A DNA stretch of 64,000 nt from Ancylobacter sp. IITR112 (GCF_041415945.1 NZ_JBGCUS010000001.1:1426001-1490000), one strand, 5' to 3'. Counted from the first letter of the stretch, positions 43,015 through 52,789 are shown. Notes: generated from the sequence alone by a model not told the origin. A program made the numbers and translations.

Positions 43015-43281
43015 ATGCGCAAGAGCCGGTTCAGCGAGGAACAGATCATCGGGATCCTGAAGGAGCACCAGGCCGGAATCCCGGTCGTGGACCTCTGCCG
43101 GAAGCACGGGATCAGCGACGCGACCTTCTACACGTGGCGCACGAAGTACGGCGGGATGGAGGTGTCCGACGCCCGCAACCTTAAGGCGCTCGAGGAGGAA
43201 AACCGGAAGCTGAAGAAGCTTCTGGCCGAGTCGATGCTCGACGTAGCCACTCTCCGCGAGGCTCTTGGAAAAAACTTCTGA
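43015..43281 (+). CDS. IS3-family OrfA (helix-turn-helix)
   Basis: 88 residues: [23 protein letters not shown] around [16 protein letters not shown] and a leucine zipper ([16 protein letters not shown]). A canonical -1 slippery heptamer AAAAAAC at 43269-43275 near its end would fuse it to OrfB. Confidence 0.95.
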   Translation: MRKSRFSEEQIIGILKEHQAGIPVVDLCRKHGISDATFYTWRTKYGGMEVSDARNLKALEEENRKLKKLLAESMLDVATLREALGKNF

Positions 43282-43304
43282 CGCCCAGTTCCCGGAGGAA
43301 GGTC

Positions 43305-44126
43305 GTGACCTGGGCGATCGAGGAGAAGGGCTACTCGCAGCGGCGTGCGTGCGGCCTCATCGGCATCGAGCCGAAGACCTATCGCTACGCCTCGACGCGA
43401 GGCGACGATACCGCGCTCCGCCAGCGCCTTCGTGAGCTGGCGAGCTTGCGTCGGCGGTTCGGCTATCGGCGTCTGCTGATCCTGCTTCGGCGAGAGGGCA
43501 AGGAGATCAACCACAAGAAGCTCTTCAGGCTCTACCGCGAGGAGCGGCTGTCGGTGCGCCGTCGCGGCGGACGCAAGCGAGCGCTTGGCACGCGAGCGCC
43601 GATGACCTTGCCGCAGGCACCCAACCAGCGATGGAGCCTGGACTTCGTCTCCGATGTGCTCGCGGACGGACGCCGGTTCCGCGTGCTGGTGATCGTCGAC
43701 GACTTCACCCGGGAGTGCCTGGCGCTCGTGGCCGACACGTCGCTGTCGAGCCACCGGGTCGTACGGGAGCTGGACGCCATCATCCAACGTCGTGGCAAGC
43801 CGCTCATGGTCGTCAGCGACAACGGCACCGAACTGACCTCGCACGCGGTCCTGCGTTGGCAGCAGGACACAGGTGTCGAGTGGCACTACATCGCTCCCGG
43901 CAAGCCGGTTCAGAACGCCTTCGTCGAGAGCCTGAACGGCCGCTTCCGCGACGAATGTCTGAACGAGCACCTGTTCCAGGGCTTGCCGATGGCACGTCGG
44001 ATCATCGAAGCTTGGCGGATCGACTACAACGGCCACCGGCCTCACACGAGCCTCGGCGGCCTTACCCCAAACGAGTTCGCAGCCCGGTCCAGGCAGGACC
44101 ACAACCAGAACGGATTCTGGTTATGA
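43305..44126 (+). CDS. IS3-family OrfB transposase (DDE)
   Basis: 273 residues. DDE residues are in [17 protein letters not shown] and [16 protein letters not shown], followed by the K/R of the family. Intact. Made mainly as an OrfAB fusion by frameshifting. Confidence 0.95.
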   Translation: MTWAIEEKGYSQRRACGLIGIEPKTYRYASTRGDDTALRQRLRELASLRRRFGYRRLLILLRREGKEINHKKLFRLYREERLSVRRRGGRKRALGTRAPMTLPQAPNQRWSLDFVSDVLADGRRFRVLVIVDDFTRECLALVADTSLSSHRVVRELDAIIQRRGKPLMVVSDNGTELTSHAVLRWQQDTGVEWHYIAPGKPVQNAFVESLNGRFRDECLNEHLFQGLPMARRIIEAWRIDYNGHRPHTSLGGLTPNEFAARSRQDHNQNGFWL

Positions 44127-44152
44127 ACGAGGGCATTCAGGGGGCAACGTCA

Positions 44153-45159
44153 AAGGTGACGGCGCTGGCGCCAGCCTTTCCTACCGTCACGTTTTCGCCA
44201 AGGTGATCTGCGGTGCGCGGCCGGAAGAGCTGACCGGCGAAGAGCGCCAGGTGCTGATGACCGGCCGCGCCGAATTCCGCACCCAGACGGCGGGCACCAA
44301 CTCCGCCGGCGGCTTCACGGTGCCGACCGAGCTGCTGTCGCAGATCGAGATCTCGATGAAGGCCACGGGGCCGATGTATGACGGCAGTGTCATCCAGGAA
44401 GTGGTGACCGCCAGCGGCAACCCGATGAAGCTGCCGACCGTCGATGATACGTCGAAGATCGCCGCCGCTCATACTGAAGGCGCGGCGCTCACCGATGACG
44501 GCGGCGAGGATGTCACCTTTGGCCAGAAGAGCCTCGACGCCTATTCCTTCGACACGGAATTCATCCGCTGGTCGTGGGAACTCGACACGGACAGCATCTT
44601 CGCCATGGAGGTGCTGCTCGGCCATCTGCTCGGCGAGCGCCTTGGCCGCACCGCCAACACCCAGTTGACGACCGGCAGCGGTTCCTCGGCGCCCAATGGC
44701 ATTGTCACCGCTTCCGCGCTGGGCGTGACGGCTGCTGCGACGGCGGCGATCACCGCCGATGAACTGATCGACCTCGAACATTCCGTCGATCCGGCCTATC
44801 GCGGCGCGGCAAGCGTGGGCTTCATGTTCCACGATTCGACGCTGAAGGCGATCCGCAAGCTCAAGGATGGCGACGGCAATTATCTCTGGAGCAAGGGCGA
44901 TTTCCAGGCAGGTGTGCCGTCGACCATCAACGGGCGCCGCTATTACGTCAACCAGGCCATGGACCATCTGGGCGCCGCCAAGAAGGTCGTGCTGTTCGGC
45001 GATCTCAAGAAGTACTGGGTGCGCAAGGTCGGCCAGCCGGTCATCGGCGTGCTGCGTGAGCGGTTCTGGCCGGATCTTGGCATCGCCGGCCTTATCCGTT
45101 TCGACGGCGAGGCGGCGAACACCGCCGCAATCAAGCACCTGATCACCGCCGCGTCCTGA
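44153..45159 (+). pseudogene. Prophage major capsid protein, 5'-truncated
   Basis: Open frame without a natural start after the IS: SLSYRHVFAKVICGARPEEL, then TAGTNSAGGFTVPTELLSQI and on to IRFDGEAANTAAIKHLITAA. This is the HK97 fold; the delta/scaffold domain and any start codon are lost, probably together with the end of the protease gene. A GTG at 44203 could start a short product but would not make a normal capsid. Confidence 0.88.
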
Positions 45160-45175
45160 CGCGGGGCCTGTCTGC

Positions 45176-45204
45176 GGCGGCGGCTTCAAGTCGCCGCCCT
45201 TTTC
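45176..45204 (+). terminator. Stem-loop after capsid gene
   Basis: GGCGGCGG..CAAGTCGCCGCC followed by CTTTTC. Could reduce expression of genes downstream of the capsid. Confidence 0.5.
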
Positions 45205-45218
45205 ATGAGGGATTGGCC

Positions 45219-45410
45219 ATGAAGATCAGGATGAAGCAGAGCATTTCCGGTGCTGATTTCAGCCTTTCGCCGGGAGACGAGACCGAGCGCTTCAGCGACG
45301 ATGAAGCCGGCCGGCTGATTGCCGCCGGAGTTGCCGAGGCCGTGGTTGCGTCGACCGCGCCGAAGCGCGAGCGCACCACCAAGAAGCGGCCAGCGGAGAC
45401 GCGCGGCTGA
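45219..45410 (+). CDS. Small hypothetical head protein
   Basis: 63 residues; DEAGRLIAAGVAEAVV then a lysine-rich tail. Similar small proteins lie between capsid and connector genes in many alphaproteobacterial phages. GAGGGATT is upstream. Overlaps the next gene by TGATG. Confidence 0.75.
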   Translation: MKIRMKQSISGADFSLSPGDETERFSDDEAGRLIAAGVAEAVVASTAPKRERTTKKRPAETRG

Positions 45411-45961
45411 TGTGGTACCCGGCATCTGTCGTCACGCCGGCCGAGGCCGAGCCGGTGACGCTGGCGCAGGCGCGCACCCAGTGCCATGTGCTTTCCAGCG
45501 AAACTCATTTCGACGCGCTGCTGACGCAGTTGATCGCCGATGCCCGCGACGTGGTGGAACAGCGGTGCGGCATCCGCATTGCCGGGCAGACGGTCGTCGC
45601 CCGCTGCGACGGGTTCGCCGACTTTGTCCGGTTGCCGGTGGCGCCGGTGCAGTCTGTGGTGACCGTGGCCTATGTCGACACGGCTGGTGACGATCAGGAT
45701 CTCGACGCGGGCGCCTATGATCTGCGGGCGGATGGGCTTGAAGCCGCTATCGTGCCAGCTTTCGGCCAGTCATGGCCGGCGATCCGCCCGGGATCGCGCA
45801 TCAGCGTGACGATGGTTGCCGGTTTTGACGATGTGCCGCCGAGCCTGACGCAGGCCATGCTGCTGCATATCGCCGAGGCCTTCCGCACGGCCGAGCCGGT
45901 CAAGGTCGATGGCTGGACGACATTTGACAGCCGGCTAGTCAACTTCATGCGGGGCGCGTGA
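45410..45961 (+). CDS. Head-tail connector protein (gp6-like)
   Basis: 183 residues, phage gp6/phiE125 gp8 type: TLAQARTQCHVLSSETHFDA, LIADARDVVEQRCGIRI, then TMVAGFDDVPPSLTQAMLLH. Forms a ring under the portal. Overlaps its neighbours. Confidence 0.88.
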   Translation: MWYPASVVTPAEAEPVTLAQARTQCHVLSSETHFDALLTQLIADARDVVEQRCGIRIAGQTVVARCDGFADFVRLPVAPVQSVVTVAYVDTAGDDQDLDAGAYDLRADGLEAAIVPAFGQSWPAIRPGSRISVTMVAGFDDVPPSLTQAMLLHIAEAFRTAEPVKVDGWTTFDSRLVNFMRGA

Positions 45962-46296
45962 TGTCGAGCGCGCTCTATAACCGCCTGATCAGCCTGACGC
46001 CGCCCGGCACGGAGACCGGCCGTGACGCTTTCAATGCACCGATTGTTGCCCCCGGCACGCCGGTGCAGACGCTCGCCGAATACCGCGCGCTGTCCGATGC
46101 GGAGAAGATGGAGTCGGGCGAGGTGATGGCGTCCACGAGCGCGCGCTTCCGCGTGCGCTGGTCGCCGACACTGGCCGCCATCACCCCGCGCTGGGGACTG
46201 AATTTCGAGGGGCGCGCTTTCGACATCTCCGGGCTGAAAGAACTTGGTCATCGCGACCAGATCGAGATCACCGCCTCGGCGAGGGCCGAAAGATGA
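45961..46296 (+). CDS. Head closure / head-tail adaptor (SPP1 gp16-like)
   Basis: 111 residues, beta-rich, with the family pattern TFGEVMASTSARFRVRW-like segment and FEGRAFDISGLKELGHRDQI near the end. Second connector ring. Confidence 0.85.
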   Translation: MSSALYNRLISLTPPGTETGRDAFNAPIVAPGTPVQTLAEYRALSDAEKMESGEVMASTSARFRVRWSPTLAAITPRWGLNFEGRAFDISGLKELGHRDQIEITASARAER

Positions 46297-46306
46297 GTGC
46301 TCTCTG

Positions 46307-46900
46307 ATGGTCGGCAAGCTCAAGGTCTCGGTGCAGGGCCTGAAGGAACTCGACGCCGCGCTGGGCGAGCTCTCAAAAGCGACGGCGAAGGGTGTAATGC
46401 GGCGCGCGCTGCTGAAGGCGGCGCAGCCGATGGTGGACCGGGCGGCGGCGCTGGCGCCGAAGGACAAGGGCGACCTGTCCGCCTCGATCATCGCGGCGAC
46501 GAAAAACAGCGTCGAGGGCGATGCGGGCAAGCGCGCCTTCGGCGAGACGCTGCGAGCGGGCGGCAGCAAGGCCGAAGCGCGCGCGGCGCTGCGCAGCGCG
46601 CGGCGCGAGGCGGGGGTGGGCGCGTCTTTTGTCGAGGTATCCGTCGGCCCGGCCAAGGCCAAGACCAAGCGCGCGGCGATCAAGGCCGTGGTGCAGGAAT
46701 TCGGGTCGGTGAAACAGCCGCCGCATGCCTATATGCGCCCCGCTTTCGCGGCGACGCGCGACCAGGTGCTCGGCCAGATCAAGACCGAACTCACCAGCGA
46801 GATCGACAAGGCGGCCCGGCGGGCGGCGGCGCGTGCGCTGAAGCCGAAGCGCGCGCGGACCAAGCGGGCACCGAAGACCGGAACGGCGGGAGCAGCGTGA
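46307..46900 (+). CDS. HK97 gp10-like tail-terminator/adaptor protein
   Basis: 197 residues. N-terminal VQGLKELDAALGELSKATAK, then PKDKGDLSASIIAATKN and QEFGSVKQPPHAYMRPAF are the HK97 gp10 signature. A long, alanine-, arginine- and lysine-rich C-terminus is extra. Confidence 0.88.
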   Translation: MVGKLKVSVQGLKELDAALGELSKATAKGVMRRALLKAAQPMVDRAAALAPKDKGDLSASIIAATKNSVEGDAGKRAFGETLRAGGSKAEARAALRSARREAGVGASFVEVSVGPAKAKTKRAAIKAVVQEFGSVKQPPHAYMRPAFAATRDQVLGQIKTELTSEIDKAARRAAARALKPKRARTKRAPKTGTAGAA

Positions 46901-47319
46901 TGGAAGAGGCGCTTGTGTCCCTGCTGCTCGCCGATGCCCCTCTGACGGCGCTGGTGGGCGACCGGATCAACTGGAATGTCTTTCCGCAGGGCATCGCCTC
47001 GCCGGCGATCCGCCTTGCCCGCATCGGCGGCGCTGTCGGCCTGCATATGCAGGGTGTGGACGGGCTCGACGGCGCGCTGGTGCAGATCGACGTGCGCGCC
47101 CGGGCGCCGGAGGGCAATGACGCCGCCGGCATGGCGCCGGCAATGGCGACGGCGCGGGCGGTGACGGCGCGCCTCGCCGGCTATCGCGGCACACATGGGG
47201 GCATCGCCTTTCAGGGCATCTTCCTGACCGCGCAGCGCGTGAGCGCCGACAAGATCGAGAGCGAGGTGTTTCACCTCGTCTCGCTGGACTTCGACATCTG
47301 GTCGCGCGTCGCGGCCTGA
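46900..47319 (+). CDS. Tail completion protein (DUF3168)
   Basis: 139 residues: LLADAPLTALVGDRINWNVF then FDIWSR at the end, as in DUF3168. Closes the tail tube. Overlaps the previous stop. Confidence 0.87.
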   Translation: MEEALVSLLLADAPLTALVGDRINWNVFPQGIASPAIRLARIGGAVGLHMQGVDGLDGALVQIDVRARAPEGNDAAGMAPAMATARAVTARLAGYRGTHGGIAFQGIFLTAQRVSADKIESEVFHLVSLDFDIWSRVAA

Positions 47320-47347
47320 CCCTTCCCTTCACATTGGAGTTGCGACC

Positions 47348-48028
47348 ATGGACGAGCCCGGCATCGGCTACGGCAGTCTTTTCGAGATCTCGACCGATGG
47401 CGGCTCGACCTGGGCGTCGCCCGGTGAAGTCACCTCGCTCACGCCGCCCGCCTTCGCGGTGGATGCGATCGACGTGACGCATATGCAGTCGGCCAATGGT
47501 ACGCGGGAGTTCATCCCCGGCCTGATGGACCCGGGCGAAGCCTCCATCGAAATGAACTTCCTGCCTGGCGGCGCGGGCGAGGCGCTGATCCTGAGCGTGC
47601 TGCGCACCAAGGTGAAGGCCCGATGCACCTTCCCGGCCGGCGAGACTGTGACTTTTGATGCCATCATCACCGGCTATGCGCCAACAGCGCCGATGGACGA
47701 CAAGATGACCGCCACGCTCACGGTCAAGGTGAGCGGCGTGGTGGTGAATGACGCCGCCGCCGCGCCCGTGAACCTCATCAAGCCGGCGATCTCCGGTGTG
47801 GCGCAGGTCGGGCAGGTGCTGACCGCCTATCCCGGCGAGTGGAGCGGCGCGCCGAGCTTCGCCTATGCCTGGAAGAATGAGGGCGTCGCCCTCTCTGGCG
47901 CGACCAGCCAGACCTATACGCTGCAGGCGAGCGATAGCGGCGACACCATCACCGTCACCGTCACCGCCACCAATTCGGAAGGCAGCGCCTCGGCCACCAG
48001 CGCCGGCCTTGCCGATATCGCCGCGTGA
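47348..48028 (+). CDS. Major tail tube protein with C-terminal Ig-like domain
   Basis: 226 residues. Tail tube fold (residues 1-140, with SANGTREFIPGLMDPGEASI) plus an Ig-like/PKD domain (QVLTAYPGEWSGAPSFAYAW) like the lambda gpV C-terminal domain. GGAGTTGC is upstream of the ATG. Confidence 0.9.
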   Translation: MDEPGIGYGSLFEISTDGGSTWASPGEVTSLTPPAFAVDAIDVTHMQSANGTREFIPGLMDPGEASIEMNFLPGGAGEALILSVLRTKVKARCTFPAGETVTFDAIITGYAPTAPMDDKMTATLTVKVSGVVVNDAAAAPVNLIKPAISGVAQVGQVLTAYPGEWSGAPSFAYAWKNEGVALSGATSQTYTLQASDSGDTITVTVTATNSEGSASATSAGLADIAA

Positions 48029-48033
48029 TCCCC

Positions 48034-48396
48034 ATGATGGCGAACCCGCATCGCGGCCAGGTGCCGCTCGTCGCCGGCGCGGCGACCTATACGCTTTCCA
48101 TGTCCATCAACGCCATGTGCGCACTGGAGGCAAAGCTCGGCCGGCCGATGGGCGCCATCATGACCGATATTCTGGCCATGCATGGCGACCCGGCGCGCAT
48201 GTCGCTCACCCTGCTGCGCGCGGTGTTGTGGGCGGCGCTGCAAGACCATCACGCGGTGGATGAGGCCGGGGCCGGTGACATCCTGGGTGAGGCCGGCCTG
48301 CCGGCGGCGCTCGGCGGCGTGACGCAGGCCTTCACGCTGGCCTTCCCCGCGAAGAAAGCGGGGGCGGAGGCCCGCCCTCCGGTGGCGGCGGGCTGA
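48034..48396 (+). CDS. Tail assembly chaperone, first frame (GTA gp10-like)
   Basis: 120 residues: GAATYTLSMSINAMCALEAK, LLRAVLWAALQDHH. A GTG at 48025 overlapping the previous stop is an alternative start. It ends close to a second frame that lacks its own ATG for 90 bases, the arrangement of lambda G/GT. Confidence 0.83.
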   Translation: MMANPHRGQVPLVAGAATYTLSMSINAMCALEAKLGRPMGAIMTDILAMHGDPARMSLTLLRAVLWAALQDHHAVDEAGAGDILGEAGLPAALGGVTQAFTLAFPAKKAGAEARPPVAAG

Positions 48397-48707
48397 TCGA
48401 CCCCGGCCCGCTTCTGTCCGGCTGGATAGAGCTTGGCCTCGACCCGTCGCTGTTCTGGGGCCTGACCCTGCGCGAAATCACGCTGATGATGGAAGGCGCG
48501 GCCGAGCGTGAACGCCGCGCCTACAATGACCGGGCCGGCCTCGCATGGACCGGCGCCGCGCTGGCGCGGGCCAAGCGCCTACCGAAACTGAAGACCCTGC
48601 TCATCCCCGGGCGCCGCGCGGCGCCGCGCCCCCAGACGGCACAAGAGCAGTTGGCGATCTTCCGCCAATGGGCGGCGGTGACGGCAAGCCCCGCACGGAA
48701 AAGGTGA
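48381..48707 (+). CDS. Tail assembly chaperone, second frame
   Basis: The protein-like part begins upstream of the first ATG (48486): IDPGPLLSGWIELGLDPSLF, then WGLTLREITLMMEGAAERE, typical of the small protein after GTA gp10. The frame is -1 relative to the first gene and open back through GGGGG at 48360-48364, so it may be made as a -1 frameshift fusion. The start given is only the limit of the clear frame. Confidence 0.65.
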   Translation, partial: GGGGLIDPGPLLSGWIELGLDPSLFWGLTLREITLMMEGAAERERRAYNDRAGLAWTGAALARAKRLPKLKTLLIPGRRAAPRPQTAQEQLAIFRQWAAVTASPARKR

Positions 48708-48710
48708 GAC

Positions 48711-50468
48711 ATGGCGAAGGGACTGGTTGTCGGCAGCCTGCGGGCCATGCTCGGCCTTGACACGGCCGAATTCGACGATGGTGTCGAGCGGGTCAATCGC
48801 GGCGCGAAGGGGCTCGCCGCCAATCTGCGCAACGGGCTGGCGAGCGCGGCCAATGTTGTCTCTTCCGCCGCGCTGGGCATGGGCGCGGCACTCGCCGGCA
48901 TCGGCTTTGCCGGGGTGGCGGTGGCCGTGCGCGATGCGACCGCGCAAATTGCGTCACTTGGCGACGAGGCCAAGCGCGCCGGTCTGTCGATCACCGCCTT
49001 TCAGGAATGGAAGTTCGTCGCCGAACAGAACCGTATCGGCCTCGACGCGATGGTCGACGGGTTCAAGGAGCTGAACCTGCGGGCCGATGAGTTCATCGTC
49101 ACCGGCGGCGGCAGCGCGGCGGACGCCTTTCAGCGGCTCGGCTACAGCGCCGAAGACCTGAAGGAAAAGCTGCAAAATCCATCCGAACTGATGCTGGAGA
49201 TTATCGACCGGCTTGGCCGGCTCGATAAAGCCGCCCAGATCCGCATCTTCGACGAACTGCTTGGCGGCTCCGGCGGCGAGCAGTTTGTGCAGTTGATCGA
49301 CCAGGGCACCGCCGGCATCCGCACCACAATAGACCGAGCGCACGAGCTGGGCCGCGTGCTCGACGATGACGTGATCAAGAATGCGTCGGAGATCGATAAG
49401 AAGTTTCAGGAAATCGCTGCGACGATAAACAACGGCGTCAAGGCCGCCGTTGTCGGCGTCGTTGTGAGTCTCGACCAAATGCTGAACCGGCTCGACAAGG
49501 TCGGGCAACAGAAGGACGATACAATAAAGGCTCGTCTGGATGAGACAGATCGGGAGCTTAACCAGCTTCAAGGTCTCGCCGATTCCTACGCGCCGGACTC
49601 TTGGCAGAAGGATGCTTTCCTTTCCCAGTTCGGCCCCCGGCTGGAGGCGCTGAAGGCAGAGAAATTCGAGCTCGAAACGGTTCTCAATCTCCGCAAGGCT
49701 TTTGCCGCTGTGGACCTTGGCGGCAACCTTCCGCCTGTTGGGTCCACCTCTCCTCCCGCCGCGCCGCAATCGCCCGGCAATATCTCTGCGCCCGTCGAAG
49801 ACCCGATGACGGACCAACTTTCTGCTCGGGTGGAAAGCCTGCGCCAATCGCTGATGACCGAGGTAGAGCTGGAAGAACAGAGCTACGCGCAGCGCATGGA
49901 GATGCTCACGGCCTTCTATCAGGGCCGGGAGGGGATGGAAGCCGAGTGGCGCGACATCTCGCAGCGGGCGCAGCAGGAATATGCCGACAACATGAACGCC
50001 ATCGCCGAGCGGCAGGCGGCGCGAGACCAGCAAATCCGCGACATGACCTGGCGCGGTGTTTCCGACACCCTCGGCTCACTGTCCGATCTCGCGGCGACCT
50101 TCGGCGAAAAAGGCTTCCTGGCTTCCAAGGCGTTCGGCATCGGGCAGGCGGTGGTGAATACCGCCGTGGGCGTGACCGAGGCGCTGAAACTGCCGGTGCC
50201 GGCCAACTTCGCGGCGGCTGCCGCCGTGGCAGCCGCTGGTGCGGCGCAGATCGCCAGCATCGCCGCCGCCCGGCCCGGCGGCTCCAGCCGGCCGAGCGTG
50301 CCCTATTCCTCCGTCGCCACAGCCGCACCGGCCGGGTCGACGGACAGCGCCAGCCGGGCGCCGGCCTATGTCGAGATCAAAGGCGACGTGTTCTCGCGCC
50401 AGGCGGTGATCGAGCTGATGTCGCAGATCAGCGACCTGATGGGCGACGGCTATGAACTCAAGTATTGA
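48711..50468 (+). CDS. Prophage tape-measure protein (lambda GpH-like)
   Basis: 585 residues. N-terminal MAKGLVVGSLRAMLGLDTAE is a common start of this family, with hydrophobic segment about 45-70, then RIFDELLGGSGGEQFVQLID, and a C-terminal Ala-rich membrane-like segment. Length sets the tail length. Closely related to the satellite A gene at 33703. Confidence 0.88.
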   Translation: MAKGLVVGSLRAMLGLDTAEFDDGVERVNRGAKGLAANLRNGLASAANVVSSAALGMGAALAGIGFAGVAVAVRDATAQIASLGDEAKRAGLSITAFQEWKFVAEQNRIGLDAMVDGFKELNLRADEFIVTGGGSAADAFQRLGYSAEDLKEKLQNPSELMLEIIDRLGRLDKAAQIRIFDELLGGSGGEQFVQLIDQGTAGIRTTIDRAHELGRVLDDDVIKNASEIDKKFQEIAATINNGVKAAVVGVVVSLDQMLNRLDKVGQQKDDTIKARLDETDRELNQLQGLADSYAPDSWQKDAFLSQFGPRLEALKAEKFELETVLNLRKAFAAVDLGGNLPPVGSTSPPAAPQSPGNISAPVEDPMTDQLSARVESLRQSLMTEVELEEQSYAQRMEMLTAFYQGREGMEAEWRDISQRAQQEYADNMNAIAERQAARDQQIRDMTWRGVSDTLGSLSDLAATFGEKGFLASKAFGIGQAVVNTAVGVTEALKLPVPANFAAAAAVAAAGAAQIASIAAARPGGSSRPSVPYSSVATAAPAGSTDSASRAPAYVEIKGDVFSRQAVIELMSQISDLMGDGYELKY

Positions 50469-50483
50469 TCGGGGCTGCTGATC

Positions 50484-51320
50484 ATGGCGCTTGTTCTTTC
50501 TTATGCGCTGGTGCTGGCCGATCCGCTCGACAGCACCGACGCCAGCGCCCCCGTGCTCGGCTGGCACAGTGTGGTGCAGGCGGGCGGCATCCTTGCCGAG
50601 TATGAGGCGGCGGGATACCCCGCCAGCAACCTTGCCACGCCTTCGACAGCGGAAGGCTGGCGCTCCACCAGCGCGGCCGAGCAGACCGTGACCTTCGCCA
50701 TTCCGGGGGGCGAGGGCGTGGATTATGTCGGGATCGAGCGGCACAATCTTGGCTCGATCGGCTGCAACCTCTCGCTCGAAATTCCGGACCCGGAAGATGA
50801 GGGCGAGTGGATCGAGCTTGCGGCGCCGCTGGTGCCGGCTGGCGACGCGCCGCTGATGTTGCGCTTCCCGCTCACCTATACCGGCGGAGCGCTGCGCTTT
50901 CGCCTGGCGATGCCGGACGGCGCCGTGCCGCCGGAAATCGCCGTGGTCTATATCGGCCGGCTGACGCGCATTCCGCGCGGCATCCAGCCCGGTGCGGTGC
51001 CGATCCGCTATGCCGGCTCCACCGACATTGTGACCGGCTTTGCCGAGAGTGGGGATTATCTCGGCCGCATCGTCACCCGCCGCGCGCTCACCACCAGCGT
51101 GAGCTTCCGCTACCTGCCGGATAGCTGGTTTCGCGCGAACATGGACGGCTTCGCCCGCGCCTCGATGGAGCGACCGTTTTTCTTCTGCGTCCTGCCGGCG
51201 CTCTACCCCGGCGATGTCGGTTATGGCGTGCTCAAGGGCGACCTGCGGCCCGAACAGGAAATGACCGGCGAAGGGGTGATGGTGCACATTACCCTGCAGA
51301 TCGACGCGGTGGCGCTATGA
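50484..51320 (+). CDS. Tail protein of unknown family
   Basis: 278 residues, beta-rich, SVVQAGGILAEYEAAGYPAS and DYVGIERHNLGSIGCNLSLE. It lies in the distal-tail position. No family recognised. Confidence 0.8.
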   Translation: MALVLSYALVLADPLDSTDASAPVLGWHSVVQAGGILAEYEAAGYPASNLATPSTAEGWRSTSAAEQTVTFAIPGGEGVDYVGIERHNLGSIGCNLSLEIPDPEDEGEWIELAAPLVPAGDAPLMLRFPLTYTGGALRFRLAMPDGAVPPEIAVVYIGRLTRIPRGIQPGAVPIRYAGSTDIVTGFAESGDYLGRIVTRRALTTSVSFRYLPDSWFRANMDGFARASMERPFFFCVLPALYPGDVGYGVLKGDLRPEQEMTGEGVMVHITLQIDAVAL

Positions 51321-52702
51321 GGGTGCTGACCTTTGTCGAGATCGACCTTGAGATCTGTTCGCTCACCTATGGCGCCGCACCGTGCACCGCGACGCTCACC
51401 GGCGGCTCGCCGACCGGCACCCGCAAGTGCTTCAATAGCCGGCGAACCTGCCAGGACCGGGTGAACTACGCGGCAGCGGCCGAGCCGCTGACGCTGCGCT
51501 TTGCCTTCGGCACGGCGGACCTCGCGGCAAGCGGGATCGAGGCGATTGGCTGCCTCGACGATGTGAGCGTGACGCCAGCGGTGATTTCGCTCGGCAAGGA
51601 TCTGGGGCAGCGGGCCAGCGCTTCCGTCCGCTTCAAGGATTTCCGCTGGGGCGACAGCAAGCTCGGCTTCGACCCCTACCGTACCGAGCGAGATTATGAC
51701 CCCTTCGCCACCGGGACGTTCTTCGGCAAGCTGCGGGCGCGCCAGCCTTACCTGCGCCAGCGGGCTTTGCGAGTGATACGGGGCGAGCTTGGCCAGAGCC
51801 TCGACCAGATGGAGGTGCGCCATTTCCTGATCGAGAGCTTCGAGGGCCCGTCGCTTGATGGTGCCTTCACCATCACCGCCAAGGATACGCTCAAGCTGTT
51901 GAGCGGCGACCGGGCGCAGGCGCCCAAGCCCTCTAACGGCTTCCTGCTGGCGGATATCTCAGAAAGCGCGACCACGGCGACGCTGGCGCCTTCCGGCGCG
52001 GGCAACGCCGAATATCCCGCCAGCGGCTTTGTCTGCATTGGCGGCAAGGAGGTGTGCGGCTTCGTCCGGGACAATGACGTGCTGACCCTGACGCGGGCGC
52101 AGCGCGGCACCAGCGCGCAGGCGCATGAGGCGCAGGACCGCGTGCAGCTGTGCCTCGACTATGTCGGCAAGACCCCGGCCTTCATCATCCGCGACCTGAT
52201 GGTGAGTTATGCCGAGGTGCCGGACAGCTATATCCCCCTCGCCGAATGGGAAGAGGAGTGCGAGACACATCTGCGCCGGGTGTATTCGCGCAACGTGCCG
52301 GAGCCCAACGATGTAGAGGATCTGGTCGCCGGGCTGATCGAGCAGGCCGGGCTGGCGGTGTGGGATGACGATGCCGCCCGCAAGCTGCGGCTACAGGTGC
52401 TGCGGGCGATCCCGTCGAATTCCGAGGTGATCGACGACAGCGTGATGATGGCGGGCACGCTGCGGGTGCGCGAACAGCCGAAAGAGCGCATTTCGCAGGC
52501 ATGGACCTATTTCGGCCTGCGCGATCCGACGCAAAAGCCGGACGATGCCGACAATTACCGCAGCGCGGCGCTCACCATCGACGCCGACGCGCAGGCGGAT
52601 TATGGCACGCCGGCCTATCGCAAGATCCATGGCAGCTGGATTTCCGCCTTCGCCCGGGTGGTGGCGCAGCGGGTCAACAATATCCTAATTAACCCGACAT
52701 GA
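51317..52702 (+). pseudogene. Tail-tip/hub protein, 5' part (split by satellite B)
   Basis: About 456 phage codons, beta-rich, VRFKDFRWGDSKLGFDPYRT, then WTYFGLRDPTQKPDDADNYR and VAQRVNNI, then a few codons of satellite and a stop. The continuation is at 62006. The fused protein would have about 743 residues, a usual size for a tail-tip protein of GTA-like phages. Confidence 0.85.
52680..52686. other. Satellite B left attachment core
   Basis: ATATCCT, as at 62004-62010. Confidence 0.7.
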
Positions 52703-52728
52703 CACACTGAGAAGAATAACCGCATAAT

Positions 52729-52775
52729 TATCAAACACTTAACCCGCCCCGGAAGGCATCCGAGGCGGGTTTTTT
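52729..52775 (+). terminator. IHF site and terminator at satellite B left end
   Basis: TATCAAACACTTA (52729-52741) fits the IHF consensus perfectly and runs into AACCCGCC..GGCGGGTTTTTT, a strong stem with a six-T tail on the plus strand. Same order as in satellite A. Confidence 0.87.
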
Positions 52776-52789
52776 GTTGCCTACGCGTG

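Larger units (their letters stand above)
42954..44152 (+). mobile_element. IS3-family insertion sequence (IS407-like)
   Basis: 1.2 kb with terminal inverted repeats beginning TGACGTTGCCCCCTGAA at both ends and two overlapping-frame transposase genes. No target duplication is visible (GAT on the left, AAG on the right), and both neighbouring genes lack sequence at the junction, so insertion was followed by, or caused, a deletion. Confidence 0.93.

Noticed and set aside
42954..44152. The capsid and protease damage as a satellite integration
   Set aside because: Ends are IS terminal inverted repeats with a DDE transposase, and the flanks do not join into complete genes.
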